A stretch of 64,000 nucleotides of DNA, taken from positions 39,217-103,216 of the forward strand of contig CALIJE010000018.1 in the NCBI GenBank assembly GCA_938017825.1. The letters are read 5' to 3'. Shown one piece after another: positions 26,655-35,862 of this stretch (positions are counted from its first letter, which is position 1; every line of letters starts with the position of its first letter). The position numbers were made by a program, and so were the translations under genes. The notes beneath the pieces were generated by a model. That model did no database searches, was not told the DNA's origin, and saw only the letters and a program-made list of their open reading frames with translations. Origin of the DNA: an uncultured Flavobacteriaceae bacterium. GTDB taxonomy: Bacteria; Bacteroidota; Bacteroidia; Flavobacteriales; Flavobacteriaceae.

Positions 26655-27407
26655 TTAGTTCTTCTTGAATTTAGTATTATCGGAATTGACATAACCCGGT
26701 TCAATATACGTCCAACCACTCGTTACCTTTCGCAGATTGATTCCTGTTCTTTTCGCCTCAGGATTCAGCCAAGTATAGCTTATAGATCTGCTATTGATCC
26801 CAACACTATCAATTGGCATATCATAAATAGCCAATTTCATAATGGCCAATTTCTGGCCAAAAAGAAGTTGTGTCAATTCAGCGGTATACTGTTGCCCATG
26901 TATGTCGATTTCCGCCATACCACCCTGGTCATGAATTGTTAGGTTACCTTTACGATAAATACTGTCCCCAAATTGCTCCAATGGCAATTCAATCCATCCT
27001 GAAAATTTGCGTGTTCTGATAAATCTATACGGGTCTTCGTTCGAAAATGGTTCATTACCCTGAATCCAAAGCGTATCCGCATCAATCTTGAAAACTTCAT
27101 AGGTAGCCGAAATAGCTTCCCAAGTTGTTTTATCAACCAAATCCTTACCATTCCGACCTTCACGAATCTCTACATTGGTGGTACCTGAGGCATCAGCTTC
27201 AATCGTCAATGACAAATGACGATGCTTGTCGTTAGTTTCTTTTCTGTGCATATCGGTTTCCGTGTTCTCTAACCAATGCTGCTGAAAATTATCCCAATGT
27301 CCTTCAGGAACAGCAACGTCCGAAGCCTTTTCTGTGACCAGATTGGTTTGCTCCTTGCAACTATTGAACAGCGCGAACAGAAAGCACAATACGAGACAAT
27401 TTTTCAT
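26655..27407 (-). CDS. CpcT-like / HDQGG-domain lipoprotein
   Basis: Lipoprotein of 250 residues (lipobox FNSC). The start of the mature part, GHWDNFQQHWLENT, parallels GEFDNDEQLWVEG of the protein at 13984. Its second half aligns by eye with that protein's C-terminal region: TIHDQGG against VHDQGG, and NPEAKRTGINL against PNAKKIGFQI. It looks like a shorter relative of the long CpcT-like protein. No catalytic motif is evident. Co-transcribed between an alpha/beta hydrolase and an SDR. Confidence 0.52.
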   Translation of the reverse strand: MKNCLVLCFLFALFNSCKEQTNLVTEKASDVAVPEGHWDNFQQHWLENTETDMHRKETNDKHRHLSLTIEADASGTTNVEIREGRNGKDLVDKTTWEAISATYEVFKIDADTLWIQGNEPFSNEDPYRFIRTRKFSGWIELPLEQFGDSIYRKGNLTIHDQGGMAEIDIHGQQYTAELTQLLFGQKLAIMKLAIYDMPIDSVGINSRSISYTWLNPEAKRTGINLRKVTSGWTYIEPGYVNSDNTKFKKN

Positions 27408-27417
27408 ATTATCAATT

Positions 27418-28446
27418 TTATTTATTTGAATACCAATCTACTAGATAGCGTTGTACAGATGCGGCACTAGCTCCTGGGTTATGTGCTATCAAATCATTCC
27501 AAGCCAAATGTAAGTGAGCACCATCAGTTGCTAATTTCGGGGGTGACGCACTTGGCTTATTATAGGTCAATGCATCTAATTTTTCCCGGTCAATTGCGCC
27601 TTCATTTATTTCAGTTGTAGCCATGGCCACAGCTTTTTCATTCATAAAAGCCACCATCTTCTTTGCGCGATCGGTCGCATCACCCTCAATTCTAAAGGCA
27701 TTAATATGGTCTTCAAATTTAAAGGCCAAAAGCTGATCTACATATCTTGTGATAATACTATTGTCCCATCGAAAAATGGTGGTCGGCACTTTTAATTGCT
27801 GCACATATTCCCCACGTTCATGTTGAAAGGCCAATTTATAGGCCACATCGTAGGCTGCACCAGATTTTAAATAATCCATGGCCACCAACTGCAAGACAAA
27901 AAGTGGCATTTGGGGACGATTCAAGGCAAATTTTTCATTCTTAAAACACCATGGAAAGTATTGAAACAATTGTGAGACGATCGTCCATATTTGGGTCAAA
28001 TGACTACCATCTAATTGGGGTGTCAAATCTGGAAAATAATGTTCAAGAATCTCATCGGCCAGCGCGTCATCAAAATGGGCGGAGTTGTCTAAAAAGATAT
28101 GTGAAACCGAATTTGGGTATTCCAAACCATAGCGCACGGCGAGCTGTGCACCGGTAGCCGAGCCATAAATGGAAGGTTTATTTAAACCTAATTTCATAAA
28201 GGTCTTATGCAGAAATGACGTATAATCCAATAGGCTTGTTGGATTCACGGACAGGGCATCCGATTTACCATAACCAGGTGTATCAATGCAAAATACCCTA
28301 TATTTCGATGCAAGTTTATCAGCTAACGGCAGGAGGGTCTCCGCAGTACTAGGAGAAGGGTGCAACATAATAAGTGATGGCCCTTCACCCTGCATATAAA
28401 AATGTAGTTTTCGATTGTCGACTTCAACAAAACTTCCTGTTTTCAA
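27418..28446 (-). CDS. alpha/beta-hydrolase-fold protein with Ala at the nucleophile position
   Basis: Alpha/beta hydrolase fold of 342 residues: MLHPSPST oxyanion region, DTPGYGKSD strand-turn, and the nucleophile elbow IYGSATGAQLA at residues 93-103. In GxSxG terms the elbow is G-S-A-T-G, so Ala 97 replaces the catalytic Ser; the codons (GGC TCG GCT ACC GGT) confirm it. Other fold members with changed nucleophiles act as lyases, dioxygenases or unknown enzymes. The C-terminal 50 residues, after an acidic linker, are an extension. It is first in its unit, under operator 5a/5b. Confidence 0.8.
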   Translation of the reverse strand: MKTGSFVEVDNRKLHFYMQGEGPSLIMLHPSPSTAETLLPLADKLASKYRVFCIDTPGYGKSDALSVNPTSLLDYTSFLHKTFMKLGLNKPSIYGSATGAQLAVRYGLEYPNSVSHIFLDNSAHFDDALADEILEHYFPDLTPQLDGSHLTQIWTIVSQLFQYFPWCFKNEKFALNRPQMPLFVLQLVAMDYLKSGAAYDVAYKLAFQHERGEYVQQLKVPTTIFRWDNSIITRYVDQLLAFKFEDHINAFRIEGDATDRAKKMVAFMNEKAVAMATTEINEGAIDREKLDALTYNKPSASPPKLATDGAHLHLAWNDLIAHNPGASAASVQRYLVDWYSNK

Positions 28447-28467
28447 AAGTGCTGATTTTAAATAATT

Positions 28468-28484
28468 AGTTAATATAGTTAATT
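28468..28484. promoter_or_regulatory. MarR-type operator site 5a (divergent promoter)
   Basis: AGTTAA-TATAG-TTAATT, one mismatch to the palindrome, 21 bases from the minus-strand start at 28446. On the minus strand it leads into TAATTATT. It forms a tandem pair with site 5b at a 16-base offset. Confidence 0.75.
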
Positions 28485-28500
28485 ATTTATAATATTAACT
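28484..28500. promoter_or_regulatory. MarR-type operator site 5b and plus-strand -7 box
   Basis: TATTTATAATATTAACT: the right half is perfect, the left half degenerate. Its final T begins TAATTTTG (28500-28507), a full match to the flavobacterial -7 consensus TAnnTTTG, about 30 bases before the MDR start at 28539. The overlap supports repression by steric block. Confidence 0.72.
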
Positions 28501-28538
28501 AATTTTGAGTACATTTAAGAAAATAAAAAACTATCGGC

Positions 28539-29534
28539 ATGACCAATACCCTAGTAACCCTTGAAAGCAGGCCTTCAGGTGCTGTACAAGAAAGCAATTT
28601 TGGCTTGAAAACAGAAGCGATTCGCGAACTTAAAGATGGTGAATTTCTAGTGGCCATTGAAGCACTTTCGATGGACCCGGCCATTAGAGGCTGGATGAAT
28701 GCCGGTACCACTTATATTAAAGGCATTGAATTGGGTACTGTGATGCGCAGTTTTTCTGCAGGCAAAGTGGTACGTTCAAAAAACGATTCATTTCAAATCG
28801 GCGACTATGTTGAGGGTATGCTAGGTGCACAAACACATGCTATTTCTGATGGTAGTGGCATACGCATTATTGATATTTCCAATAGCAAAATTACCCATCA
28901 TTTGGGTGTTTTGGGTATGCCAGGTATGACCGCCTATTTTGGTTTGCTTAAAAAGGGCGAACCAAAACCCGGAGATATTATATATATTTCCGCTGCCTCA
29001 GGTGTAGTAGGTTCTACGGTAGGTCAAATTGCGAAAATAAAAGGATGTACCGTAATTGGTTCGGCAGGCAACGATGCCAAATGCAACTTCCTCGTGGAGG
29101 AGTGCGGCTTTGATTATGCGATCAACTATAAAACTGAGGACCTAAACTCAAAATTAAAGGAATATGCACCAGACGGAGTTCATATTTTTTATGACAACGT
29201 AGGTGGTGAAACTCTTGATACCGCCTTATTGAATCTTGCCCGAGGTGCACGGGTCGTTATCTGTGGGGCAATTAGCCAGTACAATGATATGGGCAATATT
29301 CATGGCCCTGCCAACTATATGAAAATAGTGACTGCTCGTGGGTATATGACAGGAATTATCGTGTTTGACTACGTAAAAGAGTGGCCCGAAGCAGCGAAAG
29401 AAATTGCAGGTTGGATTTATGAAGGAAAAATCAATGTAAAAGAAGATGTGGTTCATGGCTTGGAAAACTACACAGATACCTTGATGATGCTTTTTACGGG
29501 CAAGAATTTCGGAAAATTGATTTTAACGGTTTAG
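28539..29534 (+). CDS. MDR-family NADP-dependent alkenal/one oxidoreductase (copy 2)
   Basis: Zinc-free medium-chain reductase of 331 residues, paralogue of 9223-10233. Landmarks are ALSMDPAIRGWM near the N-terminus, GMPGMTAYFGL, the ISAASGVVGS nucleotide loop, YDNVGGE and the terminal FGKLILTV. It should reduce an activated C=C bond with NADPH. It is followed after 14 bases by a VOC gene in a two-gene unit. Confidence 0.86.
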   Translation: MTNTLVTLESRPSGAVQESNFGLKTEAIRELKDGEFLVAIEALSMDPAIRGWMNAGTTYIKGIELGTVMRSFSAGKVVRSKNDSFQIGDYVEGMLGAQTHAISDGSGIRIIDISNSKITHHLGVLGMPGMTAYFGLLKKGEPKPGDIIYISAASGVVGSTVGQIAKIKGCTVIGSAGNDAKCNFLVEECGFDYAINYKTEDLNSKLKEYAPDGVHIFYDNVGGETLDTALLNLARGARVVICGAISQYNDMGNIHGPANYMKIVTARGYMTGIIVFDYVKEWPEAAKEIAGWIYEGKINVKEDVVHGLENYTDTLMMLFTGKNFGKLILTV

Positions 29535-29548
29535 CTAACTTTTTAAGA

Positions 29549-30607
29549 ATGGGCGGGGCAAGAATTCCTAACACTGGCATCAGCGGACTTTACGAAGTAA
29601 TGCTCGGTACAAATGATGCCGATTATGCCAAGAAATATTTTGCTGATTTTGGTTTTAAAATTGTGCAGCATGCTGAAATAATTGAAAGCGAGGCCAAGGA
29701 ATTATATGGTGTTTCCTCAAAATTGACTTCCTACCGCATGCAAAACGGAAACATTGATAGCCACGGGTTGCTTCGAATTTTGGAATGGGAAAAACCCTTG
29801 GGCGATGGAATAGGCTATGCCCCTGTGGAGACCATTGGTTCGCGAATTGCCGTGATGATGACCTATGATATTTTTCGTTTATACGATATCTATAGGACGG
29901 CTCGAGATGAAGGTAAAAAACTCTGGTTGCCTACCGAACCGATTGCCGATGACCTTTTTGGCTTGAACACCGGCGAACGTGATTTTTTCAACAGACCAAC
30001 ATTGGTTCGTGAAAATGCAGTTTACGGAGAATTCTTCAACCATATTTTTTTTCAACGCTACGGGTATAAGATTCCAGGCTATGGCACCATTGAAGATGAA
30101 ACCAAATTGAGTACAAGTGAATTTACACATCATGATTTTATCATCGATGCAGCGGATATGTCTCAAATGTCATACCTATCAACTGCCCTTGGTTTACAGG
30201 CTGAGGAGGCGCCTAAGCTAGATGGCGATTGGCTCAAAGGTCCTAAGCGGGTTTTTCAAATGGAACCAGGTTTTAGCCATATGTATCAGGGCTTTGTATC
30301 CCCCAATAATATTTGTGGTAAACTAAAGTTTTTCATTCCTAACGGTAACAAAACCAATAAATCGGCACAACAACGAATTGGGGAAAAAGGGATAACATTA
30401 CATTCTTTTTATACCCCTAAACTTGAAATGGTACATAAACTCGTCACAGAACATAATTTGCATCCTACAGAAATGATGCGCAATGAATTTGATGAACTGT
30501 CTTTTGTTTTTTCAGATACGGCTGGTGTGAGTTGGCAACTCATCCAAAAAACCGGTGAAACGAAAAACAAACCAAGAACTACACTCGAATTCGAACTATT
30601 AGACTAA
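29549..30607 (+). CDS. two-domain VOC protein D
   Basis: Protein of 352 residues with two VOC-like modules: ISGLYEVMLGTNDADYAKKYFADFGF begins the first and THHDFIIDAADMSQMSYL the second; the end, SDTAGVSWQLIQK, keeps the closing strand but has Gln where many members have Glu. The most divergent of the four long VOC proteins. Followed by about 100 bases with operator site 6. Function unknown. Confidence 0.72.
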   Translation: MGGARIPNTGISGLYEVMLGTNDADYAKKYFADFGFKIVQHAEIIESEAKELYGVSSKLTSYRMQNGNIDSHGLLRILEWEKPLGDGIGYAPVETIGSRIAVMMTYDIFRLYDIYRTARDEGKKLWLPTEPIADDLFGLNTGERDFFNRPTLVRENAVYGEFFNHIFFQRYGYKIPGYGTIEDETKLSTSEFTHHDFIIDAADMSQMSYLSTALGLQAEEAPKLDGDWLKGPKRVFQMEPGFSHMYQGFVSPNNICGKLKFFIPNGNKTNKSAQQRIGEKGITLHSFYTPKLEMVHKLVTEHNLHPTEMMRNEFDELSFVFSDTAGVSWQLIQKTGETKNKPRTTLEFELLD

Positions 30608-30670
30608 GCAGCTTTTGTTCTACAGGGGAAAAACGCAGTTAAACGATTATTTAAAAAGATACCATAAAGT

Positions 30671-30687
30671 AGTTAATAATATTAACT
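30671..30687. promoter_or_regulatory. MarR-type operator site 6
   Basis: A perfect AGTTAA-TAATA-TTAACT palindrome 27 bases before the nitrilase start. Its last T begins TAATTTCG (30687-30694), a one-mismatch -7 box, the same geometry as site 5b. Because marR lies downstream in the same direction, this site probably gives autoregulation. Confidence 0.8.
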
Positions 30688-30714
30688 AATTTCGTACCTT
30701 ATAAAGGAAGACAA

Positions 30715-31734
30715 TTGGAAAGAATCACTAGATATAAAGCCTTGGCATTGCAGACCGAATGCTTTGCAGTTAATAAATGCAAAGACAGAGACACTGCATA
30801 TAGCTCAATGCAACAATCCTTAGATAAGATTTTGGCCGAAACAAAGGGGTCAAAAGCATTTATTGGTCCTGACCTAAAACTGGTCGTATTGCCAGAGTAT
30901 TTCTTAACCAGTTTCCCTTTTGGAGAAAGTTTGGAACAATGGCGCGAAAAAGCCTGTCTATCAACCAATGATGCGTTGTTTACTCAAATGAAGGAATTCT
31001 GTAAACAACAGTCGATTTTCCTATCCGGGAATTTTTATGAACTAGACGACCATTTTCCTGAGCTCTATTTTCAAAGTAGTTTCATCATTGATGATCAAGG
31101 GCAACTCATTTTGAAGTACCGAAGATTGAATTCTATGTTTGCTCCAACACCTCACGATGTTTTGGAAGATTACGTGAAAATATACGGAGAAGATGCTCTT
31201 TTTCCTGTTGCGGATACCATTTTGGGGAAATTGGCGTGCATAGCATCCGAAGAAATTCTCTACCCTGAAATCGCAAGATGTTTAATGATGCGCGGGGCGG
31301 AAGTATTTTTGCATTCATCCTCGGAAGCCGGAAGCCCTCGGTTAACCCATAAGGAGGTTGCCAAGCGAGCTAGGGCCATTGAAAACATGTGTTATGTGGT
31401 ATCGGCAAATTCTGCCGGTATATCTGGTATTGATTTTCCTTTCGCGGCCACTGACGGACTATCAAAAGTAGTCAGTTACGAAGGTTTGGTATTATCGGAA
31501 GCAGGTACAGGAGGCAGTATGGTTGCCAATAGTTATATAGATATTGAGGCATTGAGAGATTATCGCTCAAAAGTGTCCATGCAAAACTATAATGCAAGAC
31601 AACGCTTCGAATTGTATGCTCCCTCTTATAGCTCCTTTTCCCATTATCCGGCGAACAGCTTTAATAAAGAAAGGCCTAGTAAAGAATTGTTTATAAAAAC
31701 TCAATTAAACGTTATAAAAAAAATACAGAAATAA
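30715..31734 (+). CDS. nitrilase-superfamily carbon-nitrogen hydrolase
   Basis: Carbon-nitrogen hydrolase of 339 residues. The likely catalytic triad is Glu 61 (LPEYF), Lys 134 (ILKYRR) and Cys 175 (LACIASEEILYPE). The spacing after the Cys is longer than in classical nitrilases and matches what I recall of the nitrilase-related group. It hydrolyses an amide or nitrile to acid and ammonia. The start is TTG, after AAAGGAAG; the first strand YKALALQTE begins at once, so an internal Met is not plausible. Confidence 0.85.
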   Translation: MERITRYKALALQTECFAVNKCKDRDTAYSSMQQSLDKILAETKGSKAFIGPDLKLVVLPEYFLTSFPFGESLEQWREKACLSTNDALFTQMKEFCKQQSIFLSGNFYELDDHFPELYFQSSFIIDDQGQLILKYRRLNSMFAPTPHDVLEDYVKIYGEDALFPVADTILGKLACIASEEILYPEIARCLMMRGAEVFLHSSSEAGSPRLTHKEVAKRARAIENMCYVVSANSAGISGIDFPFAATDGLSKVVSYEGLVLSEAGTGGSMVANSYIDIEALRDYRSKVSMQNYNARQRFELYAPSYSSFSHYPANSFNKERPSKELFIKTQLNVIKKIQK

Positions 31735-31791
31735 AAGTATCCGTATTACATTGCGTTAGCTTTTACATACCCCACTAATTAAAAAGTAAAA

Positions 31792-32304
31792 ATGATAGAA
31801 AAAAGTATTGAAGAATCGATTGTACTCAACATTTTTGAATTGGCAAATCAATTAAAAAAGATTGGGGATGAAGTATATCAAAAAGTGGGGCTAACCACAC
31901 AACAATGGCTTATTCTACTGCATTTGGCAGAGAATCCCAACCTTCCTTTTTTCAAAAAGGAGAAGCACAAAAAAGCCTTGATGGCAAGTGAATTGGCCGA
32001 CTCGCTAAATGTTTCTCGTGCCAACATCACCAACTTGATCAATGTGCTCTTGGAGAAAAATTTGGTACGTCAGTATGAAGATGAGAACGATCGACGCAAA
32101 AAACGTCTAGAGCTGACTAAAAAGGGTATTGATCTTGTAAATATTACCCAGCCATCCCGTTTGGCGGTAATTATGTTTTTAACTGAAGGCTTTAGTAAGG
32201 ACGAAAAGGAAACCTTCCTTCGTTTTTTAGAGACCTGTACAGGAAAAATCACCACCGAGGAAGAAAAGATACTTTCGTTTCACAAACTTTTGGTAGGCGT
32301 TTGA
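31792..32304 (+). CDS. MarR-family transcriptional regulator
   Basis: Winged-helix MarR protein of 170 residues: N-terminal dimerisation helix, helix-turn-helix at about residues 62-90 (LADSLNVSRANITNLINVLLE), the wing at 91-110 with DENDRRKKRLELT, and C-terminal helices. It is the only DNA-binding regulator gene in the first 39 kb. MarR dimers bind palindromes of about 16-20 bp and release them on binding small phenolics or CoA thioesters. It is the best candidate for the AGTTAA-N5-TTAACT sites, probably a repressor released by a pathway metabolite. It converges on the mutase gene with an 8-base gap. Confidence 0.88.
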   Translation: MIEKSIEESIVLNIFELANQLKKIGDEVYQKVGLTTQQWLILLHLAENPNLPFFKKEKHKKALMASELADSLNVSRANITNLINVLLEKNLVRQYEDENDRRKKRLELTKKGIDLVNITQPSRLAVIMFLTEGFSKDEKETFLRFLETCTGKITTEEEKILSFHKLLVGV

Positions 32305-32312
32305 TCAAACCG

Positions 32313-34469
32313 CTAAGCAAGTAGAATTTCAAGAATTTCTATAGCTGCTTCACTTATTTTGGTGCCTGGTCCAAAAATGGCAACGGCCCCCGCTTCAAAT
32401 AGAAATTCATAATCTTGCTTGGGCACAACACCACCCACGATAACCATAATATCATCGCGGCCATACTTTTTTAATTCTTCGATTACGGCAGGCACTAAGG
32501 TTTTGTGACCAGCCGCCAAGGAAGATACCCCAAGTATATGTACGTCATTTTCGACCGCTTGTTTGGCAGCCTCTTCCGGCGTTTGAAATAAGGGCCCAAT
32601 GTCTACATCGAATCCTAGGTCAGCGTAACCCGTTGCCACGACCTTTGCACCACGGTCATGACCATCTTGCCCCATTTTGGCAATCATGATTCGTGGTCGA
32701 CGCCCATCCTGTTCCGCAAACCTATCGGTTAGGTCCCGGGCTTTTTTAAAACTTTCATCGTCTTTTATCTCTTTCGAATACACGCCAGTAAATGATTTTA
32801 TTTCAGCCTTATGGCGGCCAAAGGCAACTTCCAAAGCATCACTTATTTCTCCCAATGTAGCCCGTTGTCTTGCCGCTTCTACCGCTAAAGCTAACAAATT
32901 ATCGGCTTTCTCGTTCTTTTTGGTCTTTTCAGCAGCCTTGGTAAGTTGAATTAAAGTTTGCTGCACTGCTTCCTCATTTCTGGTCTTACGAATTACTGCC
33001 AACCGCTCCAATTGTTGTCGGCGTACCTCTTGATTGTCGACTTCAAGAATTTGAAGTTCGTCTTCCTCTTTCAATTGATATTTGTTCACTCCTACGATAA
33101 CATCCTGAACACTATCTATTCGTGCTTGTTTTCTAGCCGCCGCTTCCTCAATGCGCATTTTAGGTATTCCAGCTTCAATGGCTTTGGTCATGCCGCCCAA
33201 TTCCTCTACCTCTTCCATTAACTCCCATGCTTTCTTGGCAAGCTCCTTAGTCAAATACTCCACATAATAACTGCCAGCCCAAGGATCTACAGTTTTCGTT
33301 ATTTGCGTTTCTTCCTGAAGGTACATCTGGGTTTCACGTGCGATGCGCGCCGAAAAATCGGTAGGTAAGGCGATGGCTTCATCCAATGCGTTGGTATGCA
33401 AACTTTGGGTCCCCCCGAGGATTGCGGCCGTTGCCTCTATGGTTGTTCGAGCCACATTATTAAAAGGATCTTGCTCGGTAAGACTCCACCCACTAGTTTG
33501 GCAATGGGTACGTAAGGCCAATGACTTAGGGTTCTTTGGATTGAATTGATTTACCAATTTCGCCCATAGCATTCTGGCAGCACGCATTTTGGCGATTTCC
33601 ATAAAATGGTTCATTCCAATACCCCAGAAAAAAGATAAGCGCGGCGCGAAATCATCTATTTTCAAACCGGCAGCCAACCCTGTTTTAATGTATTCCAAAC
33701 CATCGGCCAACGTATAGGCCAATTCAATGTCAGCACTGGCCCCTGCTTCGTGCATATGATATCCTGAAATACTGATGCTATTGAATTTTGGCATATGCTT
33801 GCTTGTATATCCAAAGATATCGGCCACAATTTGCATGGAGGGTTTTGGCGGATAGATATAGGTATTGCGCACCATGAACTCCTTCAAAATATCATTTTGA
33901 ATAGTCCCGGCTAAAGAAGCCTTATCTACCCCTTGCTCCTCAGCGGCTACAATATAAAAGGCCATAATAGGTAATACTGCCCCGTTCATGGTCATGGAAA
34001 CGGACATTTTATCCAATGGAATGCCATCGAACAAAATCTTCATATCCTCTACCGAATCTATGGCCACACCTGCCTTTCCTACATCTCCTACAACTCTTGG
34101 ATGGTCACTATCATATCCGCGATGCGTTGGAAGATCAAAGGCCACGGACAAACCTTTTTGACCTCCCTTTAAGTTGCGGCGATAAAAAGCATTGCTGGCT
34201 TCGGCAGTTGAAAAACCGGCATACTGGCGAATAGTCCAAGGACGACGTACATACATGGTAGAATATGGTCCTCGCATATAAGGAGGAATCCCGGCCCCGA
34301 AATTTAAGTGCTCGGCATCTGCAATATCTTGCGGACCAAAAACCGACTTTAGCAAGATCTTTTCAGCAGTATCTGTAGCATCTAAAATTGCATGAACATC
34401 TGAATTCTGCCCTTCTTTCGATTGAACGGTTTTCTTAATGCCGATATGTTCAACATTTTTTCTACTCAT
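32313..34469 (-). CDS. mutB: methylmalonyl-CoA mutase, large (catalytic) subunit
   Basis: Adenosylcobalamin-dependent mutase large subunit of 718 residues. The barrel domain carries [15 protein letters not shown] and [15 protein letters not shown], and the C-terminal B12 domain the [10 protein letters not shown] motif with the lower-ligand His, then GVSSLAAGH and VGGVVP. It converts methylmalonyl-CoA to succinyl-CoA. Its start overlaps the end of the small-subunit gene by 8 bases. Last gene of the operon under operator site 7, at the end of the propionyl-CoA pathway. Confidence 0.96.
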   Translation of the reverse strand: MSRKNVEHIGIKKTVQSKEGQNSDVHAILDATDTAEKILLKSVFGPQDIADAEHLNFGAGIPPYMRGPYSTMYVRRPWTIRQYAGFSTAEASNAFYRRNLKGGQKGLSVAFDLPTHRGYDSDHPRVVGDVGKAGVAIDSVEDMKILFDGIPLDKMSVSMTMNGAVLPIMAFYIVAAEEQGVDKASLAGTIQNDILKEFMVRNTYIYPPKPSMQIVADIFGYTSKHMPKFNSISISGYHMHEAGASADIELAYTLADGLEYIKTGLAAGLKIDDFAPRLSFFWGIGMNHFMEIAKMRAARMLWAKLVNQFNPKNPKSLALRTHCQTSGWSLTEQDPFNNVARTTIEATAAILGGTQSLHTNALDEAIALPTDFSARIARETQMYLQEETQITKTVDPWAGSYYVEYLTKELAKKAWELMEEVEELGGMTKAIEAGIPKMRIEEAAARKQARIDSVQDVIVGVNKYQLKEEDELQILEVDNQEVRRQQLERLAVIRKTRNEEAVQQTLIQLTKAAEKTKKNEKADNLLALAVEAARQRATLGEISDALEVAFGRHKAEIKSFTGVYSKEIKDDESFKKARDLTDRFAEQDGRRPRIMIAKMGQDGHDRGAKVVATGYADLGFDVDIGPLFQTPEEAAKQAVENDVHILGVSSLAAGHKTLVPAVIEELKKYGRDDIMVIVGGVVPKQDYEFLFEAGAVAIFGPGTKISEAAIEILEILLA

Positions 34470-35838
34470 CTTTCAGACGGGTTTGCTCAATTGTTTCGCC
34501 AAGACGTCTTTCAATAATTGGTTCGATCAATGTTTTAATCGGGTTGGTTTTTACAAAAGGATAAAGTTCTATCGTATCTTTCATTTTGTCCATCTCATTC
34601 TGATACTTGTTCGTACCGATTAGGACCAATTTTCTATCGTCAAATAACCTTTGCTCTTTTGCGGCACTCTCCTTGATTTTCTTCTGTATGGTGCCTGCCT
34701 TCAACTGCTTTAAAAAACCACCACTTTTTTCGATATCCTTGAATAAAGCAAGGGCCTTATTGGCTAGTTGGTCGGTTAATGATTCTATATAATACGAACC
34801 ATCAGGGGCATTTTCAACCCTATCAAAGTAACTCTCATCTTTCAGGAGCAATAATTGGTTCAAGGCAATTCGATCACCAAACTCATTACGCTTATGGTAA
34901 ATAACATCATAAGGCAAATTAGCGATAGCATCAGCACCACCTAATACAGCTGACATTGTTTCTGTAGTAGTACGCAGCATATTGGTGTTATAATCATACA
35001 CAGTTTTATTGCGACGACTTGGGCTGGCAATAATATGACAGCATTCATTTGTTCGGTATTCATACGCCAAGGTTTGCCATAAAATACGGAGCGCCCTTAC
35101 TTTGGCAATTTCAAAGAAGTAGTTGGAGCCTGTGGCTACCTGAAAGACAATAGACAGTTCCTCAGATAGCTGTGCATTGGTATTGAGGTGATTTAAATAT
35201 TCGTTTACATGGGCCAGTGCATAGCCCAATTGCTGTACCATTGTTGCACCCGCATTTTGATACTGTCCAAGATTTACCGCAATGACATTGTTAGCGTTTA
35301 AATTCAGAATACGATTGAACTGTTCATGATCATCCTCAAGGTTTTTGAACCAGTTTCCCGTTTTTCCAAGATTGCCGACAATATCGATATTCAAGTAAAT
35401 GTTGTGTTGCGAACTACCCGCAAAATCTAGTAAGGATTTAACAAAATCAATTGAAAGGAACTCGAATCGACAATAAATTCTTGTATTAGAAATTGCTATA
35501 CCATCGAACAGAACACGAATATTCGTTTCGTCTGAAGGAAAAGTGATATACAAGCTTTCTGCGCCTTTGGCTAGGTATGCTTTGGCTTTCTCATTCGCTT
35601 TTCTGGCATCTCCTGCGTAAATTGGTTGGGTGATATGCCATTTACTATACTTGCGCTGAATCGAATGCGACTTTATCGCTTCGTCCTGATGATAAAAAGG
35701 TTTTACCTTAATGCCCTCTAACGACTCCCAAACAAGTGTCTCGTTATAGTCTGCACCCTTCAAATCTACCTGAATTTTTTGCTTCCAGGCTTTTGAGGAG
35801 ACTTCTTGAAAATCTTCAAAGAGATTTGAATTATCCAT
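34462..35838 (-). CDS. mutA: methylmalonyl-CoA mutase, small subunit
   Basis: Mutase small subunit of 458 residues, consisting of the barrel domain only. It lacks the C-terminal cobalamin domain, shorter than the 600-residue Propionibacterium form that keeps a degenerate one. Matching segments include [26 protein letters not shown] and [15 protein letters not shown]. It pairs with the catalytic subunit as a heterodimer. Gap to pccB is 24 bases. Confidence 0.92.
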   Translation of the reverse strand: MDNSNLFEDFQEVSSKAWKQKIQVDLKGADYNETLVWESLEGIKVKPFYHQDEAIKSHSIQRKYSKWHITQPIYAGDARKANEKAKAYLAKGAESLYITFPSDETNIRVLFDGIAISNTRIYCRFEFLSIDFVKSLLDFAGSSQHNIYLNIDIVGNLGKTGNWFKNLEDDHEQFNRILNLNANNVIAVNLGQYQNAGATMVQQLGYALAHVNEYLNHLNTNAQLSEELSIVFQVATGSNYFFEIAKVRALRILWQTLAYEYRTNECCHIIASPSRRNKTVYDYNTNMLRTTTETMSAVLGGADAIANLPYDVIYHKRNEFGDRIALNQLLLLKDESYFDRVENAPDGSYYIESLTDQLANKALALFKDIEKSGGFLKQLKAGTIQKKIKESAAKEQRLFDDRKLVLIGTNKYQNEMDKMKDTIELYPFVKTNPIKTLIEPIIERRLGETIEQTRLKDE

Positions 35839-35862
35839 TCATCGAGCAATTTTGAGTAACGT

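Noticed and set aside
17443..30607. Steroid-type meta-cleavage pathway (HsaC/HsaD-like) as explanation for the VOC and alpha/beta hydrolase genes.
   Set aside because: No ketosteroid dehydrogenase, Rieske oxygenase or beta-oxidation genes are present, the hydrolase lacks the Ser nucleophile, and the VOC proteins lack a clear metal triad. It stays a fallback rather than the main reading.
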